Shown: in pieces, positions 1-8,300 of the stretch
Position numbering within the stretch: the first letter of the stretch is position 1
Layout: each line of letters opens with the position of its first letter
Source: Amycolatopsis regifaucium
GTDB lineage: Bacteria; Actinomycetota; Actinomycetes; Mycobacteriales; Pseudonocardiaceae
Direction of reading: 5' to 3'
DNA: 64,000 nucleotides
NCBI RefSeq assembly: GCF_001613935.1
Contig: NZ_LQCI01000052.1
Coordinates: 399-64,398 of the forward strand
Notes under the pieces: generated by a model
What the model was told of the DNA's origin: nothing
Seen by the model: only the letters and a program-made list of their open reading frames with translations
Databases searched by the model: none
Made by a program: the position numbers and the translations under genes

Positions 1-414
1 ATACTCCCGATCCTCCGGCGACACCTCCGCCGGGATCTTCCCCAGAAACTCCAGAATCCGATCGATCCGATGATCCCCGATCGCCCCCTCAGCAGCCGCC
101 GCGGCGGCCGCGGGAGCCACCGGAGGAACCTCCGTGCCATCCAACGCGCGAGTCGGGTTCAACGCGATCGCGCGCCGCACGACCGGACCCGCCTCACGAG
201 ACGACAACCCCGCCACATCAGCAAACCACGCCGCCGTCGAACCATAACCGTACAAGTCCTTGACACCACGAGACTCGACCTCCGCCAAAAACTGCCCCAA
301 CCCAGCGGACGCCATCCGCATCACCCGCAGAAACTGCCGCACGCCATAAGCAAGCTCCAGCTTGCCAGCACGCCACAACTCCTGCGGCAACTCAGGAAGA
401 AACGTCTCAGACAC
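1..414 (-). CDS. DUF222 / HNH endonuclease (13E12-type), 5' part only
   Basis: The 138 visible codons begin at GTG 414 and run off the left edge of the window, so the C-terminal HNH domain cannot be seen. The peptide starts MSETFLPELP and contains the helical DUF222 pattern: LELAYGVRQF, then GYGSTAAWFADVAGLSSREA, then an Ala-rich linker and LEFLGKIPAEVSPEDREY. This matches the DUF222/HNH (REP13E12) family of actinobacteria, which occurs in many copies per genome. The GTG lies about 7 nt after a TATTAT -10 element, so the mRNA is probably leaderless. Codon use differs from the neighbours: third positions are nearly all G or T, only about one in seven is C and none is A. This suggests acquired or self-spreading DNA. 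Confidence 0.7.
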   Translation of the reverse strand, partial: MSETFLPELPQELWRAGKLELAYGVRQFLRVMRMASAGLGQFLAEVESRGVKDLYGYGSTAAWFADVAGLSSREAGPVVRRAIALNPTRALDGTEVPPVAPAAAAAAAEGAIGDHRIDRILEFLGKIPAEVSPEDREY

Positions 415-420
415 CCCTCG

Positions 421-453
421 ATAATACCAAAAACTGGTCGAACCTGTGTTCGT
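421..453 (-). promoter_or_regulatory. LexA/SOS-type box with -10 element upstream of the DUF222/HNH gene
   Basis: TCGAACCTGTGTTCGT at 438-453 matches the actinobacterial LexA consensus TCGAAC-N4-GTTCGA except at the last base. On the minus strand a TATTAT hexamer (426-421) lies just downstream, about 7 nt before the GTG start. Some mycobacterial 13E12 genes are known LexA targets, so DNA-damage induction is the likely regulation. Confidence 0.6.
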
Positions 454-528
454 AATTAAGCGACAATGAACCGGCCACCTTGACCACTAAAGGGTGATAA
501 CACGCGGTCAGCCGACCACTTTCCGAGA

Positions 529-552
529 CCGCATTTAGTTGACTAAATGCGG
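529..552. repeat. Palindromic repeat copy 1
   Basis: Perfect inverted repeat with 11-nt arms (CCGCATTTAGT / ACTAAATGCGG) around TG. It is a member of the 20-nt family with core GCATTTAGTCCTCTGAATGC found in four intergenic spaces of this window. Confidence 0.75.
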
Positions 553-600
553 GCATTGCGCGGCGACCGGTGCACTCAAAAGCACCGCGCGAGACCCACC

Positions 601-620
601 GCAATTAGTCGACTAAATGC
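601..620. repeat. Palindromic repeat copy 2
   Basis: GCAATTAGTCGACTAAATGC is a near-perfect palindrome with one arm mismatch, 70 nt from copy 1. It belongs to the same family. The rest of the 421-732 spacer holds no ORF I believe. Confidence 0.7.
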
Positions 621-697
621 GAAAGGCGCCTTTTGTCGCCCTCAGCCAGGGATGACCAACCAGTCGAGGGCACAGCCGACACGTGACCGGCACCACC

Positions 698-723
698 TGG
701 ACTTTTCGTCCAATGCTTATACA
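698..723 (+). promoter_or_regulatory. Probable promoter and operator of the ridA operon
   Basis: An inverted repeat TGGAC-TTTTC-GTCCA (698-712) lies where a -35 region would be. It is followed by TATACA (718-723), about 10 nt before the GTG of ridA, and no Shine-Dalgarno sequence is visible. This fits a leaderless transcript whose promoter is controlled at the repeat, perhaps by the DauR-type regulator encoded in the operon. The regulator link is inference. Confidence 0.45.
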
Positions 724-732
724 GTCAGTCTG

Positions 733-1086
733 GTGAGCAACGAGCATCCGTATCCCCCGGCCTTCCGCAGCGGCGACCTGGTTTCCGTGTCCGGACGGCT
801 CGGCGTGACCGAGACGGGCGAGCTGGCGCCGGGCGGTTTCGCCGCCGAATGCCCGCAGGCCTTCGCCAACCTCGACGCGGCGCTGCGCTCGGTGGGCGCG
901 AGGCGGGCCGACGTGGTGAAGGTCGTCGTCTACCTGACCGACATCGCCGACCGGGACGGCCTCAACCGCGTCTACGAAGACTTCTTCGCCGAACCCCGGC
1001 CCGCGCGCACCTGTGTCGGCGTGGCCTCGTTGCCCTACGGCGGCGTCGTCGAAGTCGAGGCGCTCGCCCGGGTACGCAATGTCTGA
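733..1086 (+). CDS. ridA: RidA/YjgF-family enamine/imine deaminase
   Basis: A 117-residue protein with the full length and pattern of the RidA family: the N-terminal FRSGDLVSVSGRLGVTETG strand, the central VVKVVVYLTDIADRDGLNRV, and the C-terminal RTCVGVASLPYGGVVEVEA that carries the conserved Arg. RidA proteins hydrolyse the reactive 2-aminoacrylate and related enamines released by PLP dehydratases. This fits the dehydratase gene two positions downstream in the same operon. The GTG at 733 is chosen because the family starts here and a -10 element sits directly upstream; the open frame upstream (547-732) has no family similarity. Its end overlaps the next gene by 8 nt, which suggests translational coupling. 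Confidence 0.85.
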   Translation: MSNEHPYPPAFRSGDLVSVSGRLGVTETGELAPGGFAAECPQAFANLDAALRSVGARRADVVKVVVYLTDIADRDGLNRVYEDFFAEPRPARTCVGVASLPYGGVVEVEALARVRNV

Positions 1087-1723
1087 ACAGGACGCGATCC
1101 TCGACGCGCTCGCCCCGGTCGCCGACGGCATCGCGGCGACGCTCGGCTCGTTCTGCGAGGTCGTCGTGCACGACTTCCGCCGTCCGGAGAAGTCGGTGGT
1201 GGCGATCGCGGGATCGGTCACCGATCGCAGTGTCGGCGGGTCGATGAGCGAGATCGGCATGGGCTTGCTCGCGCGCGGTGACGAGGCCGAGGACCAGCTG
1301 AACTACGTCACCCGCACCGCGTCCGGCAAGCTCGTGAAGTCCTCGACGATGCTGCTGCGCGACAGCGGTGGCTCGGTGTTCGGCGCGCTGTGCGTCAATC
1401 TCGACGTCACCGCGCTCGGCCAGCTGCGGACCCTCGTCGGCGAACTCGCCGACGTCGGCACCACCGCCGAGACGCCGACCACCACCTTCGGCGACGACGT
1501 CGACGCGGTGGTGGACGCGATCGTCGACGAACACCAGCTGCGGCTGAACAAACCGTGGGCCGCGCTCAGCCGGGAAGAGCGGCTCGACCTGTTCCGCAGT
1601 CTGCACGCGCGCGGCGTCTTCGCCGTTCGGCGGGCGGTGCCGCAGGTCGCGGCCCGGATCGGGATCTCCCGCGCCTCCGCTTACAACTACCTGTCCGAAA
1701 TCCGTGATCAAGGAGCATCATGA
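1079..1723 (+). CDS. DauR/YheO-type transcriptional regulator (PAS-like plus HTH)
   Basis: 214 residues. The N-terminal half has the YheO PAS-like pattern (LGSFCEVVVHDF, then SVGGSMSEIGMG, then KSSTMLLRDSGGSVFGALCVNLD). The C-terminal part has the DauR-type HTH (GVFAVRRAVPQVAARIGISRASAYNYL, about residues 175-205). In Pseudomonas, DauR controls D-arginine catabolism; here the partners are ridA and an amino-acid dehydratase, so the effector is probably an amino acid. The ATG at 1079 overlaps the ridA stop (ATGTCTGA), and the end overlaps the next start by ATGA, so the three genes form one operon with an internal regulator. The ligand cannot be read from sequence. Confidence 0.8.
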   Translation: MSEQDAILDALAPVADGIAATLGSFCEVVVHDFRRPEKSVVAIAGSVTDRSVGGSMSEIGMGLLARGDEAEDQLNYVTRTASGKLVKSSTMLLRDSGGSVFGALCVNLDVTALGQLRTLVGELADVGTTAETPTTTFGDDVDAVVDAIVDEHQLRLNKPWAALSREERLDLFRSLHARGVFAVRRAVPQVAARIGISRASAYNYLSEIRDQGAS

Positions 1724-2685
1724 CCGCCCCCGTGACCATCGACGACATCCGCGACGCCGCCGCCCGCCTGGCCGGTGTGGCACACCGGACCCCGGTCGTG
1801 CGCTCCCGCACCCTCGACGACCTGGTCGGCGCCGAGGTCCTCATCAAATGCGAGAACCTCCAGCGCGTCGGCGCCTTCAAGTTCCGTGGCGCGTACAACG
1901 CCGCGTCCCGGCTTTCGCCGGAGCAGCTGGCCAAGGGCATCGCCGCCTACTCCTCGGGCAATCACGCCCAGGCCGTCGCGCTCGCGGCGCGGGAACTGGG
2001 GAGCAGCGCGGTCATCCTGATCCCCGAGGACACGCCGCAGTCCAAAAAGGACGCCACCGCGGGTTATGGCGCCGAGATCGTCACCTACGACCGGTACACC
2101 GGCGACCGCGTCGCGATCGGTGAGGCCCTGGCCGCCGAGCGAGGCCTCGCGCTCATCCCGCCGTATGAACACCCGCACGTGATCGCGGGGCAGGGCACCG
2201 CGGCACTGGAACTGCTGGAGGACACCGGTTCCCTCGACACGCTGATCGTCCCGGTCGGCGGCGGTGGTCTCATCGCGGGCAGCTCGACCGCCGCGAAAGC
2301 GGTGCAGCCCGGGATCCGCGTCGTCGGCGTGGAGCCCGCCGCGGGCGACGACACCAAGCGCTCACTGGAGGCGGGCGAACGCGTCTCGATCCCGGTCCCC
2401 CGGACGATCGCCGACGGACAGGCCGCTTCCGTGCCCGGCGAACTGACCTTCTCGATCAACCGGAAGCTCGTCGACGACATCGCGCTGGTCACCGACGATG
2501 CCGTCCGGGACGCGATGCGGTTCGCGTTCGAACGCCTCAAGCTCGTCATCGAGCCGAGCGGGGCGACCGGTCTGGCCGCGCTGCTCAGCGGTGCGGTCCC
2601 CGCCTCCGGCCGGGTCGGCGTGATCATCAGCGGCGGAAACGTGAGCCCGGAACGCTTCGCGGAACTCATCACCACCCGCGTTTAG
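1720..2685 (+). CDS. PLP-dependent threonine/serine dehydratase, short form
   Basis: 321 residues of the fold-type II PLP enzymes. Visible marks are the Schiff-base lysine Lys54 in GAFKFRGAYN, the substrate loop SSGNHAQ (78-84), and the phosphate-binding tetraglycine at 180-183 (VGGGGL). The protein ends without an ACT regulatory domain, so it resembles catabolic threonine ammonia-lyases and related serine or hydroxyaspartate dehydratases rather than feedback-regulated biosynthetic IlvA. The product of the first half-reaction is an enamine, which explains the ridA gene in the operon. Its start overlaps the regulator's stop (ATGA). The exact substrate (L-Thr, L-Ser, D-Ser or 3-hydroxyaspartate) is not resolved by motifs. 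Confidence 0.85.
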   Translation: MTAPVTIDDIRDAAARLAGVAHRTPVVRSRTLDDLVGAEVLIKCENLQRVGAFKFRGAYNAASRLSPEQLAKGIAAYSSGNHAQAVALAARELGSSAVILIPEDTPQSKKDATAGYGAEIVTYDRYTGDRVAIGEALAAERGLALIPPYEHPHVIAGQGTAALELLEDTGSLDTLIVPVGGGGLIAGSSTAAKAVQPGIRVVGVEPAAGDDTKRSLEAGERVSIPVPRTIADGQAASVPGELTFSINRKLVDDIALVTDDAVRDAMRFAFERLKLVIEPSGATGLAALLSGAVPASGRVGVIISGGNVSPERFAELITTRV

Positions 2686-2699
2686 TCCTCTGAATGCGG
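2678..2699. repeat. Palindromic repeat copy 3
   Basis: GCGTTTAGTCCTCTGAATGC overlaps the stop codon of the dehydratase. It is a member of the 20-nt family and sits between two convergent genes. Confidence 0.7.
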
Positions 2700-2720
2700 A
2701 ACGCTCGGCGCCCACACCCC

Positions 2721-2740
2721 GCGTTTGGTCCTCTAAATGC
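2721..2740. repeat. Palindromic repeat copy 4
   Basis: GCGTTTGGTCCTCTAAATGC lies 43 nt from copy 3 and overlaps the last codons of the antigen-85-like gene on the other strand. Confidence 0.7.
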
Positions 2741-3710
2741 CGAGTGCGCCGGCCAGTACCGGCCACGAGTTCCGCAAAGCTCGCTGCCAGTAGGGCCAGC
2801 TGTGCGTGCCGGGACCGTAGTAGTCGACGGTCACCGGGATTCCCTTGAGCTTCAACCGATCCGTGAAGCTCACCGAGGTACCCAGTGCCGAAGGTTCGAA
2901 GATGTCGGACTGACCGGGCGGATCGAGTGGACCGGTCTGGCCGTTGCCACAGGAGATGTAGAGCGCGGTACCGCGAAGGTCGTCGATGTGGTCGTAAGGG
3001 TTGTTCGCCGACCACAGCGGCCGCATCCCCCAGCTGTCCCCCCAGAGTTCGAGGTAGTTGAAGACCCCCGCGCGGGCCAGGATCCCTTGGATGAACAGCG
3101 GTGTCCCCTGGTAGAGCGTGTTGGGAACACCGCTGTAGGACGCCGCCGCGCCGAACATCCCCTTGTGCTTGTACGCGTAGGCGAGCGCGCCGTACCCGCC
3201 GATCGACAGCCCGGCGATCGCCCGGCGGGTCCCGGCGCGGTATCCGCGTTCGACGATCTGCCGCACCTCCAGGGTGTGGAAGGTGTCCCAGTCCGGAGTG
3301 CTCTTGAGCCCGAAGTTCCACCACTTCGTGTACATCCCGGCCGGTCCACCGGTCGGCATCACGATGAGCGCGTCCTTGTCCGCGGTGAACGCCTTGACGT
3401 CGGTGAACTGGTCCCACGAGCGGTAGTCGACCGGTTCACAGCAGCCGTGCAGCAGGTACAACGTCGGCCAGGTCCGCGCCGGTTGCGCGGCCCAGCCGGC
3501 CGGGACCAGCAGGCGGACCATGCCGGTGGTGCCGAGGGCAGGCGAGTTGATCTTGAGGTCGACCGTGCGCGCGTCCAGCCAGGTCTCCTCGACGACCTTC
3601 GCGCCGTTGTCGGCGGTGGCCGGTGTGGGAGCGGCGCTCGCCGGGATCGACGTCCCGAGCAAGGCGACCAATGACAACACCAGCAGACCCCACCACCGCG
3701 TTCGGTTCAT
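2733..3710 (-). CDS. Secreted antigen-85-like acyltransferase/esterase
   Basis: 325 residues with a Sec signal peptide (hydrophobic 8-20, probable cleavage after ASA-27). The mature part is an esterase-fold alpha/beta hydrolase (PF00756). The nucleophile is Ser169 in GLSIGGYGAL. The catalytic His is His303 in GTHSWPYW, closely matching the THSWEYW motif of mycobacterial antigen 85 (FbpA-C). Antigen 85 transfers mycolates between trehalose molecules and onto arabinogalactan. Here it is the last gene of the FAAL-PKS-AccD operon, 13 nt after accD, with SD AGGAG before the ATG. I infer that it moves the acyl product of the PKS to a cell-envelope acceptor. A simple secreted esterase is the alternative. 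Confidence 0.8.
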   Translation of the reverse strand: MNRTRWWGLLVLSLVALLGTSIPASAAPTPATADNGAKVVEETWLDARTVDLKINSPALGTTGMVRLLVPAGWAAQPARTWPTLYLLHGCCEPVDYRSWDQFTDVKAFTADKDALIVMPTGGPAGMYTKWWNFGLKSTPDWDTFHTLEVRQIVERGYRAGTRRAIAGLSIGGYGALAYAYKHKGMFGAAASYSGVPNTLYQGTPLFIQGILARAGVFNYLELWGDSWGMRPLWSANNPYDHIDDLRGTALYISCGNGQTGPLDPPGQSDIFEPSALGTSVSFTDRLKLKGIPVTVDYYGPGTHSWPYWQRALRNSWPVLAGALGI

Positions 3711-3723
3711 CACTTCTCCTTGG

Positions 3724-5307
3724 TCACAACGGGATGTTTCCGTGCTTCTTGGCCGGGAGGGTCTGTCGTTTGGTCCGCAGCGCGTGCAACGCCCTCGCCA
3801 CCTGAAGGCGGGTCTGAGACGGCGCGATGACCTGGTCGACGTAACCGCGTTCCGCGGCGAGATAAGGGTTCGAATGCCGTTCGCGGTACGCCTCGGTGAG
3901 CCGTTCCCGTTCGGCGGATCGCTGCTCCGGCGGCATCGCGGCCAGTTCACGCCGGTGCAGGACCCGCACCGCGCCCTCGGCGCCCATCACCGCGATCTCC
4001 GCGGTGGGCCACGCCAGGTTGACGTCCGCGCCGAGATGCTTCGACCCCATCACCGCGTAGCCGCCGCCGTAAGCCTTGCGGAGCACGACGGTCACCTTCG
4101 GCACGGTCGCCTCGGCGTAGGCGTAGATCAGTTTCGCGCCGCGCCGGATGATCCCGTTCCGCTCCTGCTCCGCACCGGGAAGGTAACCGGGGACATCGGC
4201 GAGAGTGAGCAACGGAATACTGAAGGCGTCGCAGAAGCGCACGAACCGCGCGGCCTTCTCCGAGGCGTCGATGTCGATCACGCCCGCCTGATGCCGCGGC
4301 TGGTTGGCCACGACCCCGACCGTGCGGCCCCGTACCCGGCCGAACGCGCAGAGCATGTTGGGCGCGAAGCCGCTGTGCACCTCGGTGAACTCGCCGTCGT
4401 CGACGAGGCGGACGATCACCTCGGTCATGTCGTAGGCCTGGTTCAGCGAATCGGGCACCAGCCGGTCGAGTTCGAGATCGGCGGCCGTCAACTCGGGCTC
4501 CGTCTCGTCGGCGTACTCCGGGCCGGGGTCGAGGTTGTTGGACGGCAGGTAGCCGAGCAGGGTCTGCACCCAGTCGATCGCGTCCTGTTCGTCGACGGCC
4601 CGGTAGTGGGCGTTCCCGGAGACCTCGCTGTTCACCATGGCGCCGCCCAGTTCCTGCGCGGTGACGCGTTCGCCGCTGACGGCGTTGACGACGTCCGGCC
4701 CGGTGACGAACATATGCGCGGTCTCGTCGACCATCACGGTGAAATCGGTGATCGCCGGCGAGTAGACCGCGCCTCCCGCACACGGCCCCATGATGAGCGA
4801 GAGCTGCGGGATGACCCCGGACGCCAGGGCGTTACGCCTGCCGAGTTCGGCGTAGTACGCCAGCGAGACGACACCTTCCTGGATCCGCGCGCCGCCGGAG
4901 TCGTTGATCCCGACGATGGGGCAGCCCAGTGTCATCGCCAGGTCCATCACCTTGAGGACCTTCTCGCCGAAGACCTCACCCATGCTGCCGCCGAAGACGG
5001 TGAAGTCCTGCGAAAACACGCAGATCCGCCTGCCGTCGACGGTGCCGTGCCCAGTCACCACACCGTCGCCGTAGGGCCGGTTGGCGTCCATCCCGAATTC
5101 GGTGCACCGGTGCCGGGCGAACTGGTCGAGTTCGACGAAGGAACCGGGGTCCAGCAACAGATCGACGCGTTCGCGCGCGGTCAGCTTGCCCTTGGCGTGC
5201 TGCCGGTCGACGGCCCGCTTCTCCGCGATCCGGACGGCTTCGTCCTGACGGGCGGCCAGATCGGCGATCCGGAACGCCGTCGTCGGAGTCAGGGGGACGT
5301 CGGTCAT
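3724..5307 (-). CDS. accD: Acyl-CoA carboxylase carboxyltransferase (beta) subunit
   Basis: 527 residues with full-length biotin-dependent carboxyltransferase architecture. The N-terminal half has [12 protein letters not shown] (135-146) and the oxyanion loop GPCAGGA (174-180); the C-terminal half has the [12 protein letters not shown] loop and the typical tail ending KKHGNIPL. The family (PccB/AccD4/AccD5) carboxylates acyl-CoAs with a biotinylated AccA subunit, which is not encoded in this window. Its ATG overlaps the PKS stop (ATGA). In mycobacteria AccD4 makes the long-chain carboxyacyl-CoA used by Pks13; by position this protein should supply the extender unit of the neighbouring PKS. 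Chain-length preference cannot be judged from sequence alone. Confidence 0.85.
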   Translation of the reverse strand: MTDVPLTPTTAFRIADLAARQDEAVRIAEKRAVDRQHAKGKLTARERVDLLLDPGSFVELDQFARHRCTEFGMDANRPYGDGVVTGHGTVDGRRICVFSQDFTVFGGSMGEVFGEKVLKVMDLAMTLGCPIVGINDSGGARIQEGVVSLAYYAELGRRNALASGVIPQLSLIMGPCAGGAVYSPAITDFTVMVDETAHMFVTGPDVVNAVSGERVTAQELGGAMVNSEVSGNAHYRAVDEQDAIDWVQTLLGYLPSNNLDPGPEYADETEPELTAADLELDRLVPDSLNQAYDMTEVIVRLVDDGEFTEVHSGFAPNMLCAFGRVRGRTVGVVANQPRHQAGVIDIDASEKAARFVRFCDAFSIPLLTLADVPGYLPGAEQERNGIIRRGAKLIYAYAEATVPKVTVVLRKAYGGGYAVMGSKHLGADVNLAWPTAEIAVMGAEGAVRVLHRRELAAMPPEQRSAERERLTEAYRERHSNPYLAAERGYVDQVIAPSQTRLQVARALHALRTKRQTLPAKKHGNIPL

Positions 5308-8300
5308 GGCCGCGCCGCCCTCGGTGCCGCGAGCCGGTTCGCGAGCGCCGCGGCGACCACCTCGACGTGCGGCGGGTCGATCATCGACAGGTGATCGCCC
5401 GGGATCCGGACGACCTCGAGGTCGGCGCAGAAGGCGTCCCAGCCGAGGGTGTCGTCGGTGCGCAGGTAGCGCGGGTCGAGGGTGGTGGTCAGCGGATGCG
5501 GATCCTGCGCGCGCAGGAGCAGCACCGGTCCGGCATACGGCTCCGGGGAGTACCGTTCGGCCACCCGGGCGTCCACATAGGACTCGTACTGATGCCGCAG
5601 CACCCCTTGTCCCATGCCAGGCACCTGTGCGGCCAGTTTGCCGATCACCAGCCGGATCTGGTCCTCCTCGCCGAGCTGGACGAGTTCCGCACGCGGGAAG
5701 TCCAGCGGGACGCCGTAGGTCCGTTCGACGTGCTCGGCGAACCGGTCGAACCGGTCCAGCAGGATTTCGTGCGCCGGTTTCCCCGGGGCGGGCAACGGCA
5801 GGATGCTGTCGATCATGAACACGAGGTCGACCCGCTCCCCCGCCGCGGTCAGCCGCCGGGCCGTCTCGTAGGCGAGGCAGCCGCCGAACGACCAGCCACC
5901 CAGCCGGTACGGTCCCCGTGGCTGGATTTCCCGGATCAGCTCGGAATAACAGCCGGCCTTTCCCTCGACGGTGTTCTCGTCGTCGATCCGTTCGAGCCCG
6001 TAAACGGCCCTGTCTCCCGGCAGAAGTCGCACGAGTCCTTCGTAGACACTTGTGGGACCGCCCGCCGGGTGGAACAGGAACACCGGCTCCCCGCGACCCT
6101 CGCGCAGCGGCCGGACCGGGCAGTCCCCGCGGCCCTCGATTCCGGCGCGCAGCAGATCGGCCATCGCGGCGATCGTCGGAGTGGCGAAGAGCCGGTCGAC
6201 GTCGGGGACCGCGCCGAGCTGACCGGCGATCGCCGAGCGCATCCGTTCCGCGCCTTCCGCGTTTCCGCCGGCGGCGAAGAAGTCGTCGTGGACTCCGGGT
6301 TCCGCGTCACCCAGCTCCGCTTGCCAGTGCCGGGCGACCCAGCGTTCGGCGGGATCGCGTGGCCCGACCTTGACGGCCGGTGCGGCGGACCGCGGACCGC
6401 TCGTGCCGAAGCCGGCCTGTTCGGCGAGGTGGTCGGCGAGTTCGCCGAGGCTCGCGCCGCGCAACAGCAGCGGAATCGGCAGTGGCAGACCGAAATCGCG
6501 TTCCACGACTCCTCGGGCGCGCATGGCGGTGAGCGAGTCCAGTCCGAGCCGGGTGAGCGAAGCGTGCCTGTCGATTTCGTCCGCCGCGAGGCCGAGCATC
6601 CCGGCGACGAGCCCGGCCAGGTAGTCGGCCAGCATCTCGCGCGCGGCTTCCGGCAGGACCGCGCGCAGTGCGTCCAATCCATCCCAAGTGGACGGTGCTA
6701 CCCCGGGTTCGTCCCGCGGTACCAGCATTCCGAAGAACGGTCGTTCGACCAGCCGGGGGAACAGGGCCAGTACGGTTCCGGCGTCGACACGGGCGATCCC
6801 GGTCGCGACGCGGTCACGCGTCAGCACGGCGTCCAACGCCGTCAGCGCCTCCTCCGTGCCGAGCGGTTCGAGCACCGGGTTGCGGCTGCCGACGGCCGCG
6901 CCCGCCTCGCCCCAGGCTCCCCAGCCGATGGTCGCCGACGGCAGGCCACCGGCCCGGCGCCACGCGACGAGCGCGTCCACCCAGGCGTTCGCGGTGGCGT
7001 AGGCGGCCTGACCGGGTGAGCCGAACAACGCGGCCGCCGACGAGTAGGCCAGCCACCAGTCGAGGTCGTGTCCGGCGGTCGCCTCGTGCAACCGCCACGA
7101 TCCCAGCGCCTTCGCCCGCCAGACCGCCTCGACCGCTTCGGTGCCGACAGCACTGGCAGCGCCGTCGGCCAGCACGCCGGCCGCGTGCAGCACCCCGCGC
7201 AACGGCACACCGCCTTCCGTGGCCGCCGCGACCAGTGCCTCGGCCGTCCCCGGCTCGGCGATGTCACCTGTCACCACGAGAACTTCGACGCCGAGGTCGC
7301 GCAGTGCCGTCAGCGCGGGTTCGGTGTCCGGGCCCGCGCCGTGACGGCCGGAGAGGACGAGCCTGGTCGCGCCGCGTCCGGCGAGCCAGTCCGCCGCGAC
7401 CAGACCGAGGCCCCCGAGTCCGCCCGTGATCACGTACGCGCCTTCGCGCACAACGGTTTCGCGGACGGGTTCACCGAGCGTCGGACGACCCAGCACGCGG
7501 GTGTACCGGATGCCTTCGCGCCACGAGACCTCGTCGTCCGGCGCGTCCGCCCGGATCTCCGCCACCAGCCTGCCGACCCACAGCAGGGCGGGATCCGGTT
7601 CGGCGTCGAAGTCGACCTGGCTCGCGCGCAGTCCGGGATGTTCGAAGGCGAGGACCCGGATCAGCCCACGCAGGCAGGACTGGCCGGGGTCGCCGCGCTC
7701 GCCGGGTTCGACGGCCGACGCGCCCGCGCTGACCAGCCACAACCGTGGGGACGAGGCGGTTTCGGCCAGTTCGGCGACGACGGCGGAGAGGGTGGCGATC
7801 GTCTGCCCGGCCCGCATCGGGTCGGGGTCGCCCGTCGTGGCGACACACGCGAGTACGCCTGTCACCTCGCGGGATCGCAGCACTGCCGCCAGCGCGGCCC
7901 GGTCGCCGAGCTGGACCATCGCCAGCTCGTCCCCGGTCTCGGTGAGCCGGTCGCGTAACGCCGTCAGCCACGGGGCGCCTTGGTGTCCGGCGTCGTGCAA
8001 CACGACCCAGTTGCGTTCCACCGCCTCGGTCGCGGGCAGCTCAGCCTGCCGCCAGACGGTTTCGAACAGCAGGTCCGTCATCGGGACCGGCAGGGCCGAA
8101 CGCTGGAACCGGCGGCAGTAGACCTCGCGGAACTCGACCAGGACGACGTCGTCGGCGTCGACCAGCTGGACGCCGCCGACCAGGCCGTCACCGGCCGGAT
8201 CGAGCGAATCGAGCAGGGCGTCGACCCGGACACCGCGGCGGGGATCGCCTGCCAGGACGACCTCGCCCACGGTCAGCGGCAGGAAGACGCCGTCGGCTTC

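Noticed and set aside
529-620. Repeats as a CRISPR array
   Set aside because: Only two palindromic copies per site, no regular spacers and no cas genes anywhere in the window.
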